Assembly: GCF_041860085.1 (NCBI RefSeq)
Contig: NZ_CP124747.1
Span: forward strand, 5,022,001 to 5,086,000
DNA: 64,000 nucleotides
Reading direction: 5' to 3'
From: Schlesneria sp. DSM 10557
Lineage (GTDB): Bacteria > Planctomycetota > Planctomycetia > Planctomycetales > Planctomycetaceae
Shown one piece after another: positions 56,369-64,000 of this stretch. Position numbers and translations under genes: made by a program. Positions within the stretch are counted from its first letter, which is position 1. Every line of letters begins with the position of its first letter. Below the pieces are notes generated by a model. It made no database searches and was not told where the DNA came from. It was given only the letters and a program-made list of their open reading frames with translations.

Positions 56369-57762
56369 CGAACGCCGGCAAATGGGAAGTCTTTTTTCGG
56401 GGGGCGGATCCATTTCCCTTCGGGGCGGATACGACTTACCAGCTTGGGGCTGAGTTTCTGTCCGGATGTCGGGACGTTGAGGACTGGGGATGTGGAGCTC
56501 AGTGGTTTCGGCAGGTGATGAGCGGGATCAATCCCGATATTCGTGTCATCGGCCTGGATGGATCCGCCGGACTTTGTGACCGCGTGGTTGATCTTTGCGA
56601 CTATGTTCCGACAGATCCACCCGATGGACTGATGATGCGCCATGTGCTCGAGCTGAACGCCGACTGGCGTACGATCCTTGACCAGGCACTGAAGTCGTTC
56701 ACACACCGGATGGTGCTGATCCTTTACACGCCGATGGCGGACGAAGAGAAGTCCCTTTGCGAATACCTGTTTCCCGATGGAAGTTCCTGTGCTTATCTCG
56801 CGCTGCCGCAGCATGAACTGGAACAGATGTTTGAGCGGCATGGTTTGAGATATGTTCAGGAAGCGATTGCCATACCAGGCTCGCAGTTCGGTCACGAGAC
56901 CCTCTACCGGATTTCGCGTCCGCAACGCATTTCGATCGAGGAAGGTGGCCCTGTCTCCACCGAGCGAGACCGGCCGGTGGGGACGGGGGGCGACTTGCCC
57001 TTTGTTTCCTGCGTATGTCCGACGTTTGGCCGGCCAGCACTGTTGGCGAATGCTCTTGCCTGTTATCTGGCTCAGGATTACCCGCTCGAGCGGCGGGAAT
57101 TGATCGTGCTGGATGATGCGGGCCAATACGGCTCTCAGGCCGGGGAGGGATGGGAAGTCATCTCGGTTCCGCGACGTTTTCGATCGCTGCCCGAAAAGTA
57201 CAACGCTCTGGCGGGCCTTGCGCGGGGGGATCTGATCGTCGTCTGGGAAGATGATGATCTCTATCTTCCCTGGCATATCTCCGCTCATGTTCGGGCACTC
57301 GGTAGTGGTCTGGGATATTCCAAGCCCTCGCGAGTGCTGTCCAGCGGGACTGAGACACTTCAAACGGAACTGGCGGTCGGACGCTTTCACGCGAGCATCG
57401 CGTTCAGGCGGCAATGGCTCGAACGAGTTCCCGGCTGGCCACTGACCAGGCGAGGTGATTTTGACCAGCAGTTCATGTCAAAACTCGCTCGACTGGGCCC
57501 GACTGCCGATCCGCTGGAAAGCGATCCGCCGTCTTACATTTTTCGCTGGGCGTCGACGGGGGACTATCACGGATCCGCCCTGATGGCCTCGCCGGAAGAC
57601 GAGGGTTGGTATGGGCGAGTGGCGATTGCTTGTCAATCGGATTCACCGAGCCCTTTGCGGCCCTGTTTCGATAAGCATACGGTCAAGTGCTTTGCCGAGC
57701 TGCAGATTCCTCTTCCACACCTGCACGAAACTTCCTCGCGACGTCCCTCGCCAGCCGGCTAA
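56365..57762 (+). CDS. methyltransferase-like domain fused to a C-terminal GT2 glycosyltransferase
   Basis: A 465-residue protein. Residues ~30-190 form a Rossmann methyltransferase-like domain (VEDWGCGAQWF; IGLDGSAGLCDRV; MMRHVLELN). Residues ~210-450 are GT2: VSCVCPTFGRPALLANAL, LIVLDDAGQ, LARGDLIVVWEDDDLYLP with the DDD motif. This is the reverse domain order of the first gene of the cluster. Translation is coupled to the preceding gene by an ATGA overlap. Confidence 0.83.
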   Translation: MTNAGKWEVFFRGADPFPFGADTTYQLGAEFLSGCRDVEDWGCGAQWFRQVMSGINPDIRVIGLDGSAGLCDRVVDLCDYVPTDPPDGLMMRHVLELNADWRTILDQALKSFTHRMVLILYTPMADEEKSLCEYLFPDGSSCAYLALPQHELEQMFERHGLRYVQEAIAIPGSQFGHETLYRISRPQRISIEEGGPVSTERDRPVGTGGDLPFVSCVCPTFGRPALLANALACYLAQDYPLERRELIVLDDAGQYGSQAGEGWEVISVPRRFRSLPEKYNALAGLARGDLIVVWEDDDLYLPWHISAHVRALGSGLGYSKPSRVLSSGTETLQTELAVGRFHASIAFRRQWLERVPGWPLTRRGDFDQQFMSKLARLGPTADPLESDPPSYIFRWASTGDYHGSALMASPEDEGWYGRVAIACQSDSPSPLRPCFDKHTVKCFAELQIPLPHLHETSSRRPSPAG

Positions 57763-57848
57763 GGGTCGGGCTGGGTCCGAGGGATCCCCATTTTCTAAAG
57801 GTGTGTACGAAAGCACAGATCCGTTCGGTGTGGTATGGTATCTGACGA

Positions 57849-57867
57849 CTGCCAAGCCGGTTGGCAG
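57849..57867. repeat. short hairpin after the glycosyltransferase run
   Basis: CTGCCAA and TTGGCAG form a 7-bp perfect stem around GCCGG. It has no T-run. Confidence 0.4.
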
Positions 57868-57877
57868 CGTTCGTATA

Positions 57878-57901
57878 AGTAACTCATCTTAGTAACTCAT
57901 C
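57878..57901 (+). repeat. two direct copies of AGTAACTCATC
   Basis: Identical 11-base words at 57878-57888 and 57891-57901, period 13, end 13 bases ahead of the Thr/Pro ORF start. They may be a regulator site or a recent duplication. Confidence 0.5.
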
Positions 57902-57914
57902 AGGAATGCGAACT

Positions 57915-58076
57915 ATGACGCCGAGTCAGCCCGGTATCACAACCGCGACCACGACGACAACGCCACGCCCTACGACAACGACTCCGCCACCCACGACGAC
58001 AACACCAAGACCTACGACGACTACCCCAAGACCTACGACCACGACGGGACGCTCTGCCACGACAACCAATCAATAG
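57915..58076 (+). CDS. 53-residue Thr/Pro-repeat miniprotein (mucin-like)
   Basis: A short ORF: ATG at 57915, stop TAG at 58074-58076. The product is almost all Thr, Pro and Arg, with three PRPTTTT units within residues ~17-45, and no signal peptide or membrane segment. Thr codons vary (ACG, ACA, ACC, ACT) and Arg codons vary (CGC, AGA) between units, which points to selection on the protein rather than pure DNA slippage. An AGGA lies 10-13 bases upstream. It follows the glycosyltransferase genes on the same strand after ~150 bases. Whether it is translated is not certain. An O-glycosylation substrate is a guess from make-up and place. Confidence 0.5.
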   Translation: MTPSQPGITTATTTTTPRPTTTTPPPTTTTPRPTTTTPRPTTTTGRSATTTNQ

Positions 58077-58124
58077 CAATTCCCGAGGATCCGCAGGCCG
58101 ACCACAACGCCGCCACCCTTAGCT

Positions 58125-58217
58125 GCCTGTTGAAAAAGTGGGACAGGCACCTTGAGCAATGCAGATCGCTCATTGTTCTCGAGCGGACTTCGGATCCATT
58201 CCCCTTTTTCAACAGCC
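58125..58217. mobile_element. MITE-like element with IS-like terminal repeats
   Basis: About 90 bases bounded by GCCTGTTGAAAAAG (58125-58138) and CTTTTTCAACAGC (58204-58216). The 12 bases CTGTTGAAAAAG are exact inverted copies. The ends share GCCTGTTGAAAAA with the left end of the IS at 27318. There is no coding sequence inside and no clear target duplication. Confidence 0.55.
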
Positions 58218-58400
58218 TGTTTGGGGAGCTCCCCTCGACTTCCAAGGAGTGCCGATCAGGACGTTCTCCCGGAAGTGAGCAGCGAGCGTTCTCCTTCAGC
58301 CGATTTCCGTTCCGTAACAGGGACTCAGAAATTCTGTTAAGGCGACGACCTCTCCGTTCGCGGAAGCGCGCGGTGTGTGGTTTGGCTTCGACTTCACACG

Positions 58401-61328
58401 TCATTCCTGCGAGGTGAAGACCGGGACCAGCAGGTTGTCGACGGGGGCAAAGTCATCCGTCAGGATTTGTCCTTCAGACAAGGCGAGTACGGCGCTCATT
58501 TGACCGCTGAGAATTCGCTCGTTCGAACCGGGTGGGGTTTCCAGTGAGGCAAAGGGGCCTCCCGTCCAGTCGCCGGTGTCGTCGAGCGATTTAAGGTCGA
58601 TGGGCTGCCGTGAGCAGACCATGACGAATGTGTCGCGACTGGCACTCGGCTGCTGATACGAGGTACTGAAAACGTAGACATTCGGAAACACGCTGGCCGC
58701 TGTCGCCACGTACCGCCCCAAAAATCGCCCCGCGATCTTCTGGCGTGATCGTTCGGCGACGGATTTCACTGCCTGGGCCCAGGGAGGATTCCCCGGATCG
58801 AGTTCGATCAACTGTTGTGCGATCTCAGGGGTGATAATTCCGCGAAATCCCAGTACTCGTTGATCTGCATCCGTGCGAAGAGTTTCCACGAATTCGAAGG
58901 GAGCGGGTGAGGGGGTCCAGGTTTGCTGTTCCTGGTTCGCAGGTTCTAACTGAGCAGGCAGTTTCCCGGCAAAGGGGAGACGCTTTCGGGACTGAGTCAT
59001 CAATTGATTGATAGCGCGATTCCAGCCACTCCGTTCTTCCTCGATTTTGATCTCGGGCTGAAACCCTTTGGAGATTTCAAACTCAGTCGCAGGTTTGATG
59101 GCTTCCCAGAAGGCGTCCTTCAGAAAGCTCTCTTCATGCGCGGTCGGGGGGCGCTGGACCCGCAAACGGTAACGGTTGGAAAGGAGTTCCATCACCTCCA
59201 GCGGGGCGAATCGTTTCGTCGCGGGGATGTACTTGTCCCGCTTCGGTTCATCCCGCAGCACTCCGATCGGCAGACGGCCCTGATAATCTGCTTCGGCCTC
59301 ATCAACCGTCCGACCGGGATATTCCGTACGGGGATAGATGTCGATGATGTTTGCCTGGAAGACACCCCGTTCATTCAGCAATTCGTACGTCTTCTGCTGA
59401 AACTCACGAGTGGTCAAATGCCAGGGAATACTGAAGTCATTGAACGCGTCGGCGTAGATAAAGTCGTAGGTTACGGGAGGTTCAGACCTGCTGGCTCGTT
59501 CTCGATTGGCCCTGAGTGAATCGTCGACAAAGTTCCGCGCGTCGCCGATGATGGTCCGGATCCGCTGTTCCAGTTCGGGTGTCAGTCCCATTTCCTGAGT
59601 CACCGCGTAATGGACCGCTGGATCAAGTTCCGCGACATCAATGTGTGCGCTCCCGGGAAACTCTTTCAGAAACCAGCGAGGAAAGATAAATCCGCCTCCC
59701 CCGTAAAAGCACGCAGAACTGCGACGTGATTCCCGTATGAGTCGGGTAATTTCGTTGTACCACTCGGCCGACGGCGTCAGGGCGATTAGCTGGTCTAGTG
59801 CCGCGTGAGAAATCGGTTCATAGGCGATGAGGACTTCCAGCGATTCGTCATGACGCAGTATGGCGTTGAACTCGGGAGGAAGAATGATTCCCTCGGGAAG
59901 TCCTTTCAGATTCACAGAGGAAAAGCCCCCCCAGAGCGGCTTGTTTGTTTCCGTATGCAGCCATTCGATCGCTTTCCAGTATTCCGCCTCTGGGGCCAGT
60001 GCCAGTAGCTTTTCAAAGACCCCCATCGTGGGTTTGGCGATTTTCAGTAACTGACCCGTTTCATCCAGATGCACATCCTCGGGCAGGACTGCGGGGGACA
60101 GGTTAAGGCCCTCCAGACCTTTCAGTGGCAGTGACAGGCTTTCGAATGTCGGGGGGGCTGCAGCTCTCTTCGTGACGGCGGCGTAGATGCGTTCGTATTC
60201 ATAGTGGAGTGACGTGGGATTCCCCGGGTCGTAGTAGCTGTGGATCAGCTTGTCGAGCTTCAGCATCTTGACGGGACGCTCGTTGACCACCGTATCGTTG
60301 ACCAGGATGTCGAAGTAATTGCTTTCATCGTGATACTTGTTCAGAGGATCGTCACGAAGTCGCAGCAGCAGTCCCACTTCATGGAATTTCTCTCCGACAT
60401 AACGTCCGTACTCGAGCCATGATTCCTGTGCAGACGCGGCTTCGAGTCGGGGTTTTGTCATGGTCAGGCATTTTCCGACGGTGAGGCCCACCGAGCCCAT
60501 CGCGCTGTTGTCACAGGTGGCAAAAAGCATGGTCCATCCCAAGAGTTGCAGCCAGCCGAGCAGGACGGCCGTGCGAAACCCCCGACCTGCGCCGACAACG
60601 ATCACCGCCAAGACTGCGAGTGTGGTTGCGGTCAGCCCGATGATGGAGCGGGTTCCCCAGACATCAATCAGGTAGAAGCCCGTCAGAAACGTCCCGACGA
60701 TCGATCCCATGGCCCCCCAGGCATAGACATTTCCCACGGTCGAGCCTGTCTTCGTGCTGCGGTCGATGGCCATGCTGGCAACCAGCGGAGATGTCGCACC
60801 GAGGGCCAGCGCCGGGAGCAGGAAGATCAATGCCACCACCGTAACGATCCAGGCGGGCCAACTGAATGAATCCGGTCGCGGGATGGTTCCGACAATCTGT
60901 TCCAGCCACAGGACGTTTCCGCAGGAGACACTTCCCAGCAGATACATCCAGGCCAGGGCCCGCTTACGATCGAATCGATCCGCCATCCAGCCACCCAGCC
61001 AGTTCCCGAAGGTGATCCCGGCCAGCACCACGCCGATGACAGAGGTCCATGTGTAAAGTGATGAACCGACGTGCTTGCCGATCAGGCGCGAAGCAGTCAG
61101 TTCCAGCGTCATCACGCAGACACTGGTCACAAAGACCAGTGCATTGAAGCCCATCATCTCCATGACGTTGGATGGTTTCGGTTTGGCAAATTTCCTGGGA
61201 GTGGGTAGTTCCACGGGGGGAGGGGGCTGAATCTCTCCCTTGGGGATGGGAGATTCTGTTGCCAGACGGTAGGTCAATTCGGGTTCGTTTTCGGGACCTG
61301 GCTCGCCCGAAGTCGATGGTGAACTCAT
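58401..61328 (-). CDS. membrane spermidine-synthase-like protein (fused transporter-like and aminopropyltransferase-like domains)
   Basis: A 975-residue protein. Residues ~60-290 hold about eight membrane segments (SVCVMTLELTASRLIGKH, ITFGNWLGGWMADRFDRKRALAW) typical of fused MFS/spermidine-synthase proteins. The Rossmann core lies at ~540-670: CFYGGGGFIFPRW, IDVAELDPAV, TIIGDARNFVDD and YDFIYADAFND. The family site Asp residues are partly present, so real aminopropyl transfer is uncertain. Two unusual inserts (~395-540 and ~730-870) interrupt it and contain repeat helices of the type W-x2-A-I-x2-L. The N-terminal ~55 residues are Pro/Glu-rich. No polyamine genes are nearby. ATG at 61326-61328. 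Confidence 0.85.
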   Translation of the reverse strand: MSSPSTSGEPGPENEPELTYRLATESPIPKGEIQPPPPVELPTPRKFAKPKPSNVMEMMGFNALVFVTSVCVMTLELTASRLIGKHVGSSLYTWTSVIGVVLAGITFGNWLGGWMADRFDRKRALAWMYLLGSVSCGNVLWLEQIVGTIPRPDSFSWPAWIVTVVALIFLLPALALGATSPLVASMAIDRSTKTGSTVGNVYAWGAMGSIVGTFLTGFYLIDVWGTRSIIGLTATTLAVLAVIVVGAGRGFRTAVLLGWLQLLGWTMLFATCDNSAMGSVGLTVGKCLTMTKPRLEAASAQESWLEYGRYVGEKFHEVGLLLRLRDDPLNKYHDESNYFDILVNDTVVNERPVKMLKLDKLIHSYYDPGNPTSLHYEYERIYAAVTKRAAAPPTFESLSLPLKGLEGLNLSPAVLPEDVHLDETGQLLKIAKPTMGVFEKLLALAPEAEYWKAIEWLHTETNKPLWGGFSSVNLKGLPEGIILPPEFNAILRHDESLEVLIAYEPISHAALDQLIALTPSAEWYNEITRLIRESRRSSACFYGGGGFIFPRWFLKEFPGSAHIDVAELDPAVHYAVTQEMGLTPELEQRIRTIIGDARNFVDDSLRANRERASRSEPPVTYDFIYADAFNDFSIPWHLTTREFQQKTYELLNERGVFQANIIDIYPRTEYPGRTVDEAEADYQGRLPIGVLRDEPKRDKYIPATKRFAPLEVMELLSNRYRLRVQRPPTAHEESFLKDAFWEAIKPATEFEISKGFQPEIKIEEERSGWNRAINQLMTQSRKRLPFAGKLPAQLEPANQEQQTWTPSPAPFEFVETLRTDADQRVLGFRGIITPEIAQQLIELDPGNPPWAQAVKSVAERSRQKIAGRFLGRYVATAASVFPNVYVFSTSYQQPSASRDTFVMVCSRQPIDLKSLDDTGDWTGGPFASLETPPGSNERILSGQMSAVLALSEGQILTDDFAPVDNLLVPVFTSQE

Positions 61329-61773
61329 GAACTCAATTTCCGAAAGTGGACCGTAATTGTGAAAGGGGTGTCATGATAAACATTCCAAACACGAACTTCC
61401 CACTCGGGCGGGGAAAGTGGCCAGCCCTTGGGATTGTTCTGCGATCCATTGCAGCCTACCTAGTTCCCATCGTCTTGGCCGTGCGTCGGCAGCACGAACT
61501 GCTAAAGCCGTTTGCTTTCTGCGTTGACCCGCTTTTTTTGCCTACTGGGGAGGATGTGGCCGTCTTATCCCCGCATGCGCCGATGACGACGGGAAAACGG
61601 TTTTGTTTGAATGAGATTCCGACCAGGTCAGCGGTACTGTGCAGCAGCAGCCTGCGACGTGGATGTCGAAAAGCGGAGAGTTTGACGCTGAAAGCAGTCA
61701 GGCGTCGCCCACTGCGAAAAGCAGAGGGGCGACGCCTGATGAGATATTCTCGGTGCGTTGTTGTTCGCCGACT
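61329..61773. other. intergenic region between lysA and the spermidine-synthase-like gene
   Basis: About 445 bases. It holds the lysA hairpin at 61700-61737 and presumably the promoter of the spermidine-synthase-like gene. A plus-strand frame of 148 codons at 61346-61792 was rejected as spurious. Confidence 0.4.
61700..61737 (-). terminator. hairpin downstream of lysA
   Basis: AGGCGTCGCCC (61700-61710) pairs with GGGCGACGCCT (61727-61737), 11 bp. The T-run after it on the minus strand is weak (CTGACTGCTTTCAG), so it is a probable but imperfect intrinsic terminator. Confidence 0.6.
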
Positions 61774-63048
61774 TCAAACGCCGACTTCGTGAGCGATCAA
61801 GTCCTCGTAGGTCTCGCGGCGGCGGATGACGGTGACATTGGTCCCATCGACGAGCAGTTCCGTGGCGCGGGGGCGCGTATTGTAGTTGCTGCTCATCGTG
61901 CTGCCGTAGGCTCCTGCACTGAACGTGGCGAACAGGTCACCCCGCTTGAGCGGCGGCAGGTACCGGTCCTTGGCGAAGTAGTCACTGGATTCGCAGATCG
62001 GTCCCACGACATCGGTCTTTTCGCACCCTTCGATCGGGTCTTCCACGTTTTCAGGCATCGGGACCAGCGGTTTCACCGGCCAGACGCGGTGGAATGAATC
62101 GTACATCGCAGGTCGGACCAGGTCGTTCATCGCACCGTCCTGAATGACGAAGAACTTGCCCCCTTCGCGTTTCGTGAAGACAACTCGGCTGATCAGGACG
62201 CATGAGTTTCCGACCACGAATCGGCCTGGTTCCAGAGCGAGTCGGCACTTGGCTTTGACGATCGAAGGAACGATGACGTCCGCGTAGGCAGATGCCGGAA
62301 GCCCTTCATTTCCGCGGTAGCTGATGCCGAAGCCGCCACCCAGGTTGATCCAGTTGATGTCGTGTCCGTCAGCACGGAGCTGTTCCACGACTTCGATGGC
62401 CTTCTTGCCCGCAGCTTCGTAGGGGTCGGTGGTGAGAATCGGGGAACCCAGATGCATGTGGATTCCCTTGAGTGCCAATCGCTTATCTTTCAGGACTTTG
62501 GCGGCCAGTTCGCGGAACCGCTCAATGTCCATCCCGAACTTGTTTCCCTTTTTCCCGGTCGTCGTTTTGGAGTGCGTCTTCGCGTCGATATCCGGATTGA
62601 GTCGGAGGACGACTCGACCGACTTTGCCCATCGAAGAAGCCACTTCGGCAATCGCGTCGAGTTCCTGTTCGCTCTCAACGTCGAACATCAGGATGTCGTT
62701 CTCAAGAGCGAAGCGGATCTCTTCGTCGGTTTTCCCCACGCCGGCGAACACGACCTTGGACGTATCGCCTCCCGCTGCCTTAACCCGGTACAACTCACCG
62801 CCAGAGACGACGTCGAAGCTGCATCCGGCATCCCGGACGACCTTCAGAATGCCGAGCGTCGAGTTGGCTTTCACCGAATAGCAGATCACGGGATCGACGG
62901 CAGCAAATGCGGTCTGGATCTGGTTGAGCTGCCCAAGAATGAACGACTTGGAGTAAACCCAAAGTGGCGTACCATATTGTTCAGCCAACTTCGCCACGGG
63001 GACATCTTCACAATAAAGTTCGCCGTCGCGATAGTTAAATGCCTGCAT
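61774..63048 (-). CDS. lysA: diaminopimelate decarboxylase
   Basis: A 424-residue fold-type-III PLP enzyme that forms lysine from meso-diaminopimelate. Signatures are the PLP lysine in [13 protein letters not shown] (~residue 60), the [10 protein letters not shown] glycine loop near residue 235, [10 protein letters not shown] and the C-terminal [17 protein letters not shown] at 63046-63048. It lies downstream of asd on the same strand with 195 bases between that include a strong asd terminator, so it probably has its own promoter. Confidence 0.95.
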   Translation of the reverse strand: MQAFNYRDGELYCEDVPVAKLAEQYGTPLWVYSKSFILGQLNQIQTAFAAVDPVICYSVKANSTLGILKVVRDAGCSFDVVSGGELYRVKAAGGDTSKVVFAGVGKTDEEIRFALENDILMFDVESEQELDAIAEVASSMGKVGRVVLRLNPDIDAKTHSKTTTGKKGNKFGMDIERFRELAAKVLKDKRLALKGIHMHLGSPILTTDPYEAAGKKAIEVVEQLRADGHDINWINLGGGFGISYRGNEGLPASAYADVIVPSIVKAKCRLALEPGRFVVGNSCVLISRVVFTKREGGKFFVIQDGAMNDLVRPAMYDSFHRVWPVKPLVPMPENVEDPIEGCEKTDVVGPICESSDYFAKDRYLPPLKRGDLFATFSAGAYGSTMSSNYNTRPRATELLVDGTNVTVIRRRETYEDLIAHEVGV

Positions 63049-63131
63049 AGATCAACCTCTTCCAGTCGGTCAGCATCCCGCCTGATGCGTGAGGGGGGAT
63101 GTGAAATTACCATCGAGCTTTAATTCAACAA

Positions 63132-63167
63132 ACGGGTTGTGATCCGTGAAAGCGGATCACAACCCGT
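63132..63167 (-). terminator. rho-independent terminator of asd
   Basis: A perfect 15-bp stem (ACGGGTTGTGATCCG with its complement) around a 6-base loop, followed on the minus strand by TTTGTTGAATT. It lies ~75 bases after the asd stop. Confidence 0.88.
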
Positions 63168-63243
63168 CCTGTCGCAAATCGGATTTGGTTTCTTCTTTCG
63201 GACAGCCACTGCATGAATGCGGTGGTGTCGCGAAGTGGAAATA

Positions 63244-64000
63244 TTATTTCTTGAAGTGCTTCGCCAGCAGTTCGGCGATCTGAACGGCATTCGTGGCGGC
63301 ACCCTTTCGCAGGTTGTCGCTCACGCACCAGAAATTCAATCCGTTGGGGTTGGTCAGATCCTTGCGGATACGTCCGATGTAAACGAGATCGCTGCCGGTC
63401 GATGTATGGGGCATCGGGTAGCCCCCCTGCACTTCGTCGTCCTGAACGCATAGGCCAGGGAACGCACTGAAGAGCTGCTTCGCTTCTTCCACCGAGACGG
63501 GGCGCTCGGTTTCGACCAGAATTGTTTCGCTGTGGCAGTTGGCGACAGGGATACGAACGCACGTCGCGGAAACGAGAATGGATTCATCGCCGAGAATCTT
63601 GCGAGTCTCGTAGACCATCTTCATTTCTTCGCTGGTGTAACCCTGCTCTTTGAAACCACCGATCTGAGGAATGGCGTTGAATGCAATGGGTGATTTGAAG
63701 ACCTTATGCTCGTAAGTCGCTCCGGCGAGATTGGCCCGGGTTCCCTCGATCAGATCTTCCGTCCCTTGAAGTCCGGCACCGCTGACAGCCTGATAGGTAC
63801 TGACGATGACCCGTTTGACCTTTGCGGCATCGTGCAGGGGTTTCAGAGCCATGACCATCTGGGTCGTTGAGCAGTTCGGGCTCGAGATAATCCCCTTGGC
63901 GTTCAGAGCGTCCTGTGGGTTGATTTCGGGGATCACCAGCGCAACGTCCGGGTGCATCCGGAAGAATCCCGATTCGTCGATGACCTTACAGCCAGCCGCG
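63244..64000 (-). CDS. asd: aspartate-semialdehyde dehydrogenase, 3' part only
   Basis: The C-terminal 251 residues of Asd; the gene continues past the window edge at 64000, so the start is not seen. The catalytic Cys is in SSPNCSTTQMV, with QAVSGAGLQG following, NAIPQIGGF and the His-bearing CVRIPVANCHSE near the substrate site. The enzyme reduces aspartyl phosphate to the semialdehyde at the head of lysine, threonine and methionine synthesis. In-frame codons upstream of the first visible ATG (63957) read KVIDESGFFRM, which shows that this ATG is not the start. Confidence 0.94.
   Translation of the reverse strand, partial: AAGCKVIDESGFFRMHPDVALVIPEINPQDALNAKGIISSPNCSTTQMVMALKPLHDAAKVKRVIVSTYQAVSGAGLQGTEDLIEGTRANLAGATYEHKVFKSPIAFNAIPQIGGFKEQGYTSEEMKMVYETRKILGDESILVSATCVRIPVANCHSETILVETERPVSVEEAKQLFSAFPGLCVQDDEVQGGYPMPHTSTGSDLVYIGRIRKDLTNPNGLNFWCVSDNLRKGAATNAVQIAELLAKHFKK

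Noticed and set aside
61346-61792. 148-codon plus-strand frame
   Set aside because: It runs through the lysA terminator hairpin and has the composition of non-coding sequence.
1-64000. CRISPR arrays, rRNA and tRNA genes
   Set aside because: Looked for repeat-spacer patterns and conserved tRNA/rRNA segments on both strands by eye; none were seen. A tRNAscan/Infernal run would settle it.

Overview
The window looks like chromosomal DNA of a planctomycete (Planctomycetales/Planctomycetaceae type). This is inferred from a fused Ser/Thr kinase and formylglycine-generating-enzyme-like domain, a very large OstA/LptA-like envelope protein, a YfhO-type membrane protein, a nuoB gene away from other nuo genes, a DUF2309/NuoL-type inorganic-carbon operon, and moderately high GC content with long shadow frames opposite most genes. 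No rRNA, tRNA or CRISPR array was found.

Layout. 0.2-6.5 kb, minus strand: an MFS transporter, a secreted S9 peptidase, an EVE-domain protein, a FucU/RbsD mutarotase and glycine C-acetyltransferase (kbl). 6.9-12.4 kb, minus: a 1029-residue OstA/LptA-like protein just downstream of arabinose-5-phosphate isomerase (kdsD), then a tRNA-dihydrouridine synthase. 12.7-14.9 kb, minus: a two-component system facing away from a DabA operon (15.2-21.3 kb, plus) with two NuoL/M-like membrane subunits. 21.4-25.6 kb, minus: a PAP2 phosphatase and an argB-argD-argF arginine cluster. 26.6-28.8 kb: a 41-residue membrane miniprotein with its own terminator, and an intact insertion sequence flanked by a 4-bp target duplication.

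29.1-39.4 kb: a GH13 branching-enzyme-like protein, then many small envelope or stress genes: Gly-zipper proteins, DUF1328, an AI-2E-type exporter with an unusual cytosolic domain, CsbD, a lipoprotein, a YqjD/YqjE/DUF3618-like trio and DUF2294. 39.7-44.0 kb: a YfhO-like protein and an SbtA-type bicarbonate transporter, ending in a strong terminator shared with the converging SUF cluster. 44.1-50.8 kb, minus: sufR-like regulator, nuoB, sufC, sufB, sufD, a Rieske protein and a SufT-like DUF59 protein.

51.4-58.1 kb, plus: the kinase-FGE fusion, three glycosyltransferases (two fused to methyltransferase-like domains, in opposite orders), and a 53-codon Thr/Pro-repeat ORF. 58.1 kb: a roughly 90-bp MITE-like element with ends resembling those of the IS. 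58.4-64.0 kb, minus: a membrane spermidine-synthase-like protein with inserted repeats, lysA, and the 3' part of asd, which runs off the window.

Themes that connect the genes are inorganic-carbon supply (DabA/B plus SbtA), Fe-S assembly (SUF), envelope biogenesis (kdsD plus the OstA-like protein, glycosyltransferases) and envelope stress. The best candidates for new biology are the kdsD/giant-OstA pair, the glycosyltransferase-methyltransferase cluster with its Thr/Pro miniprotein, the repeat-interrupted spermidine synthase, and the DAB operon with two membrane subunits.
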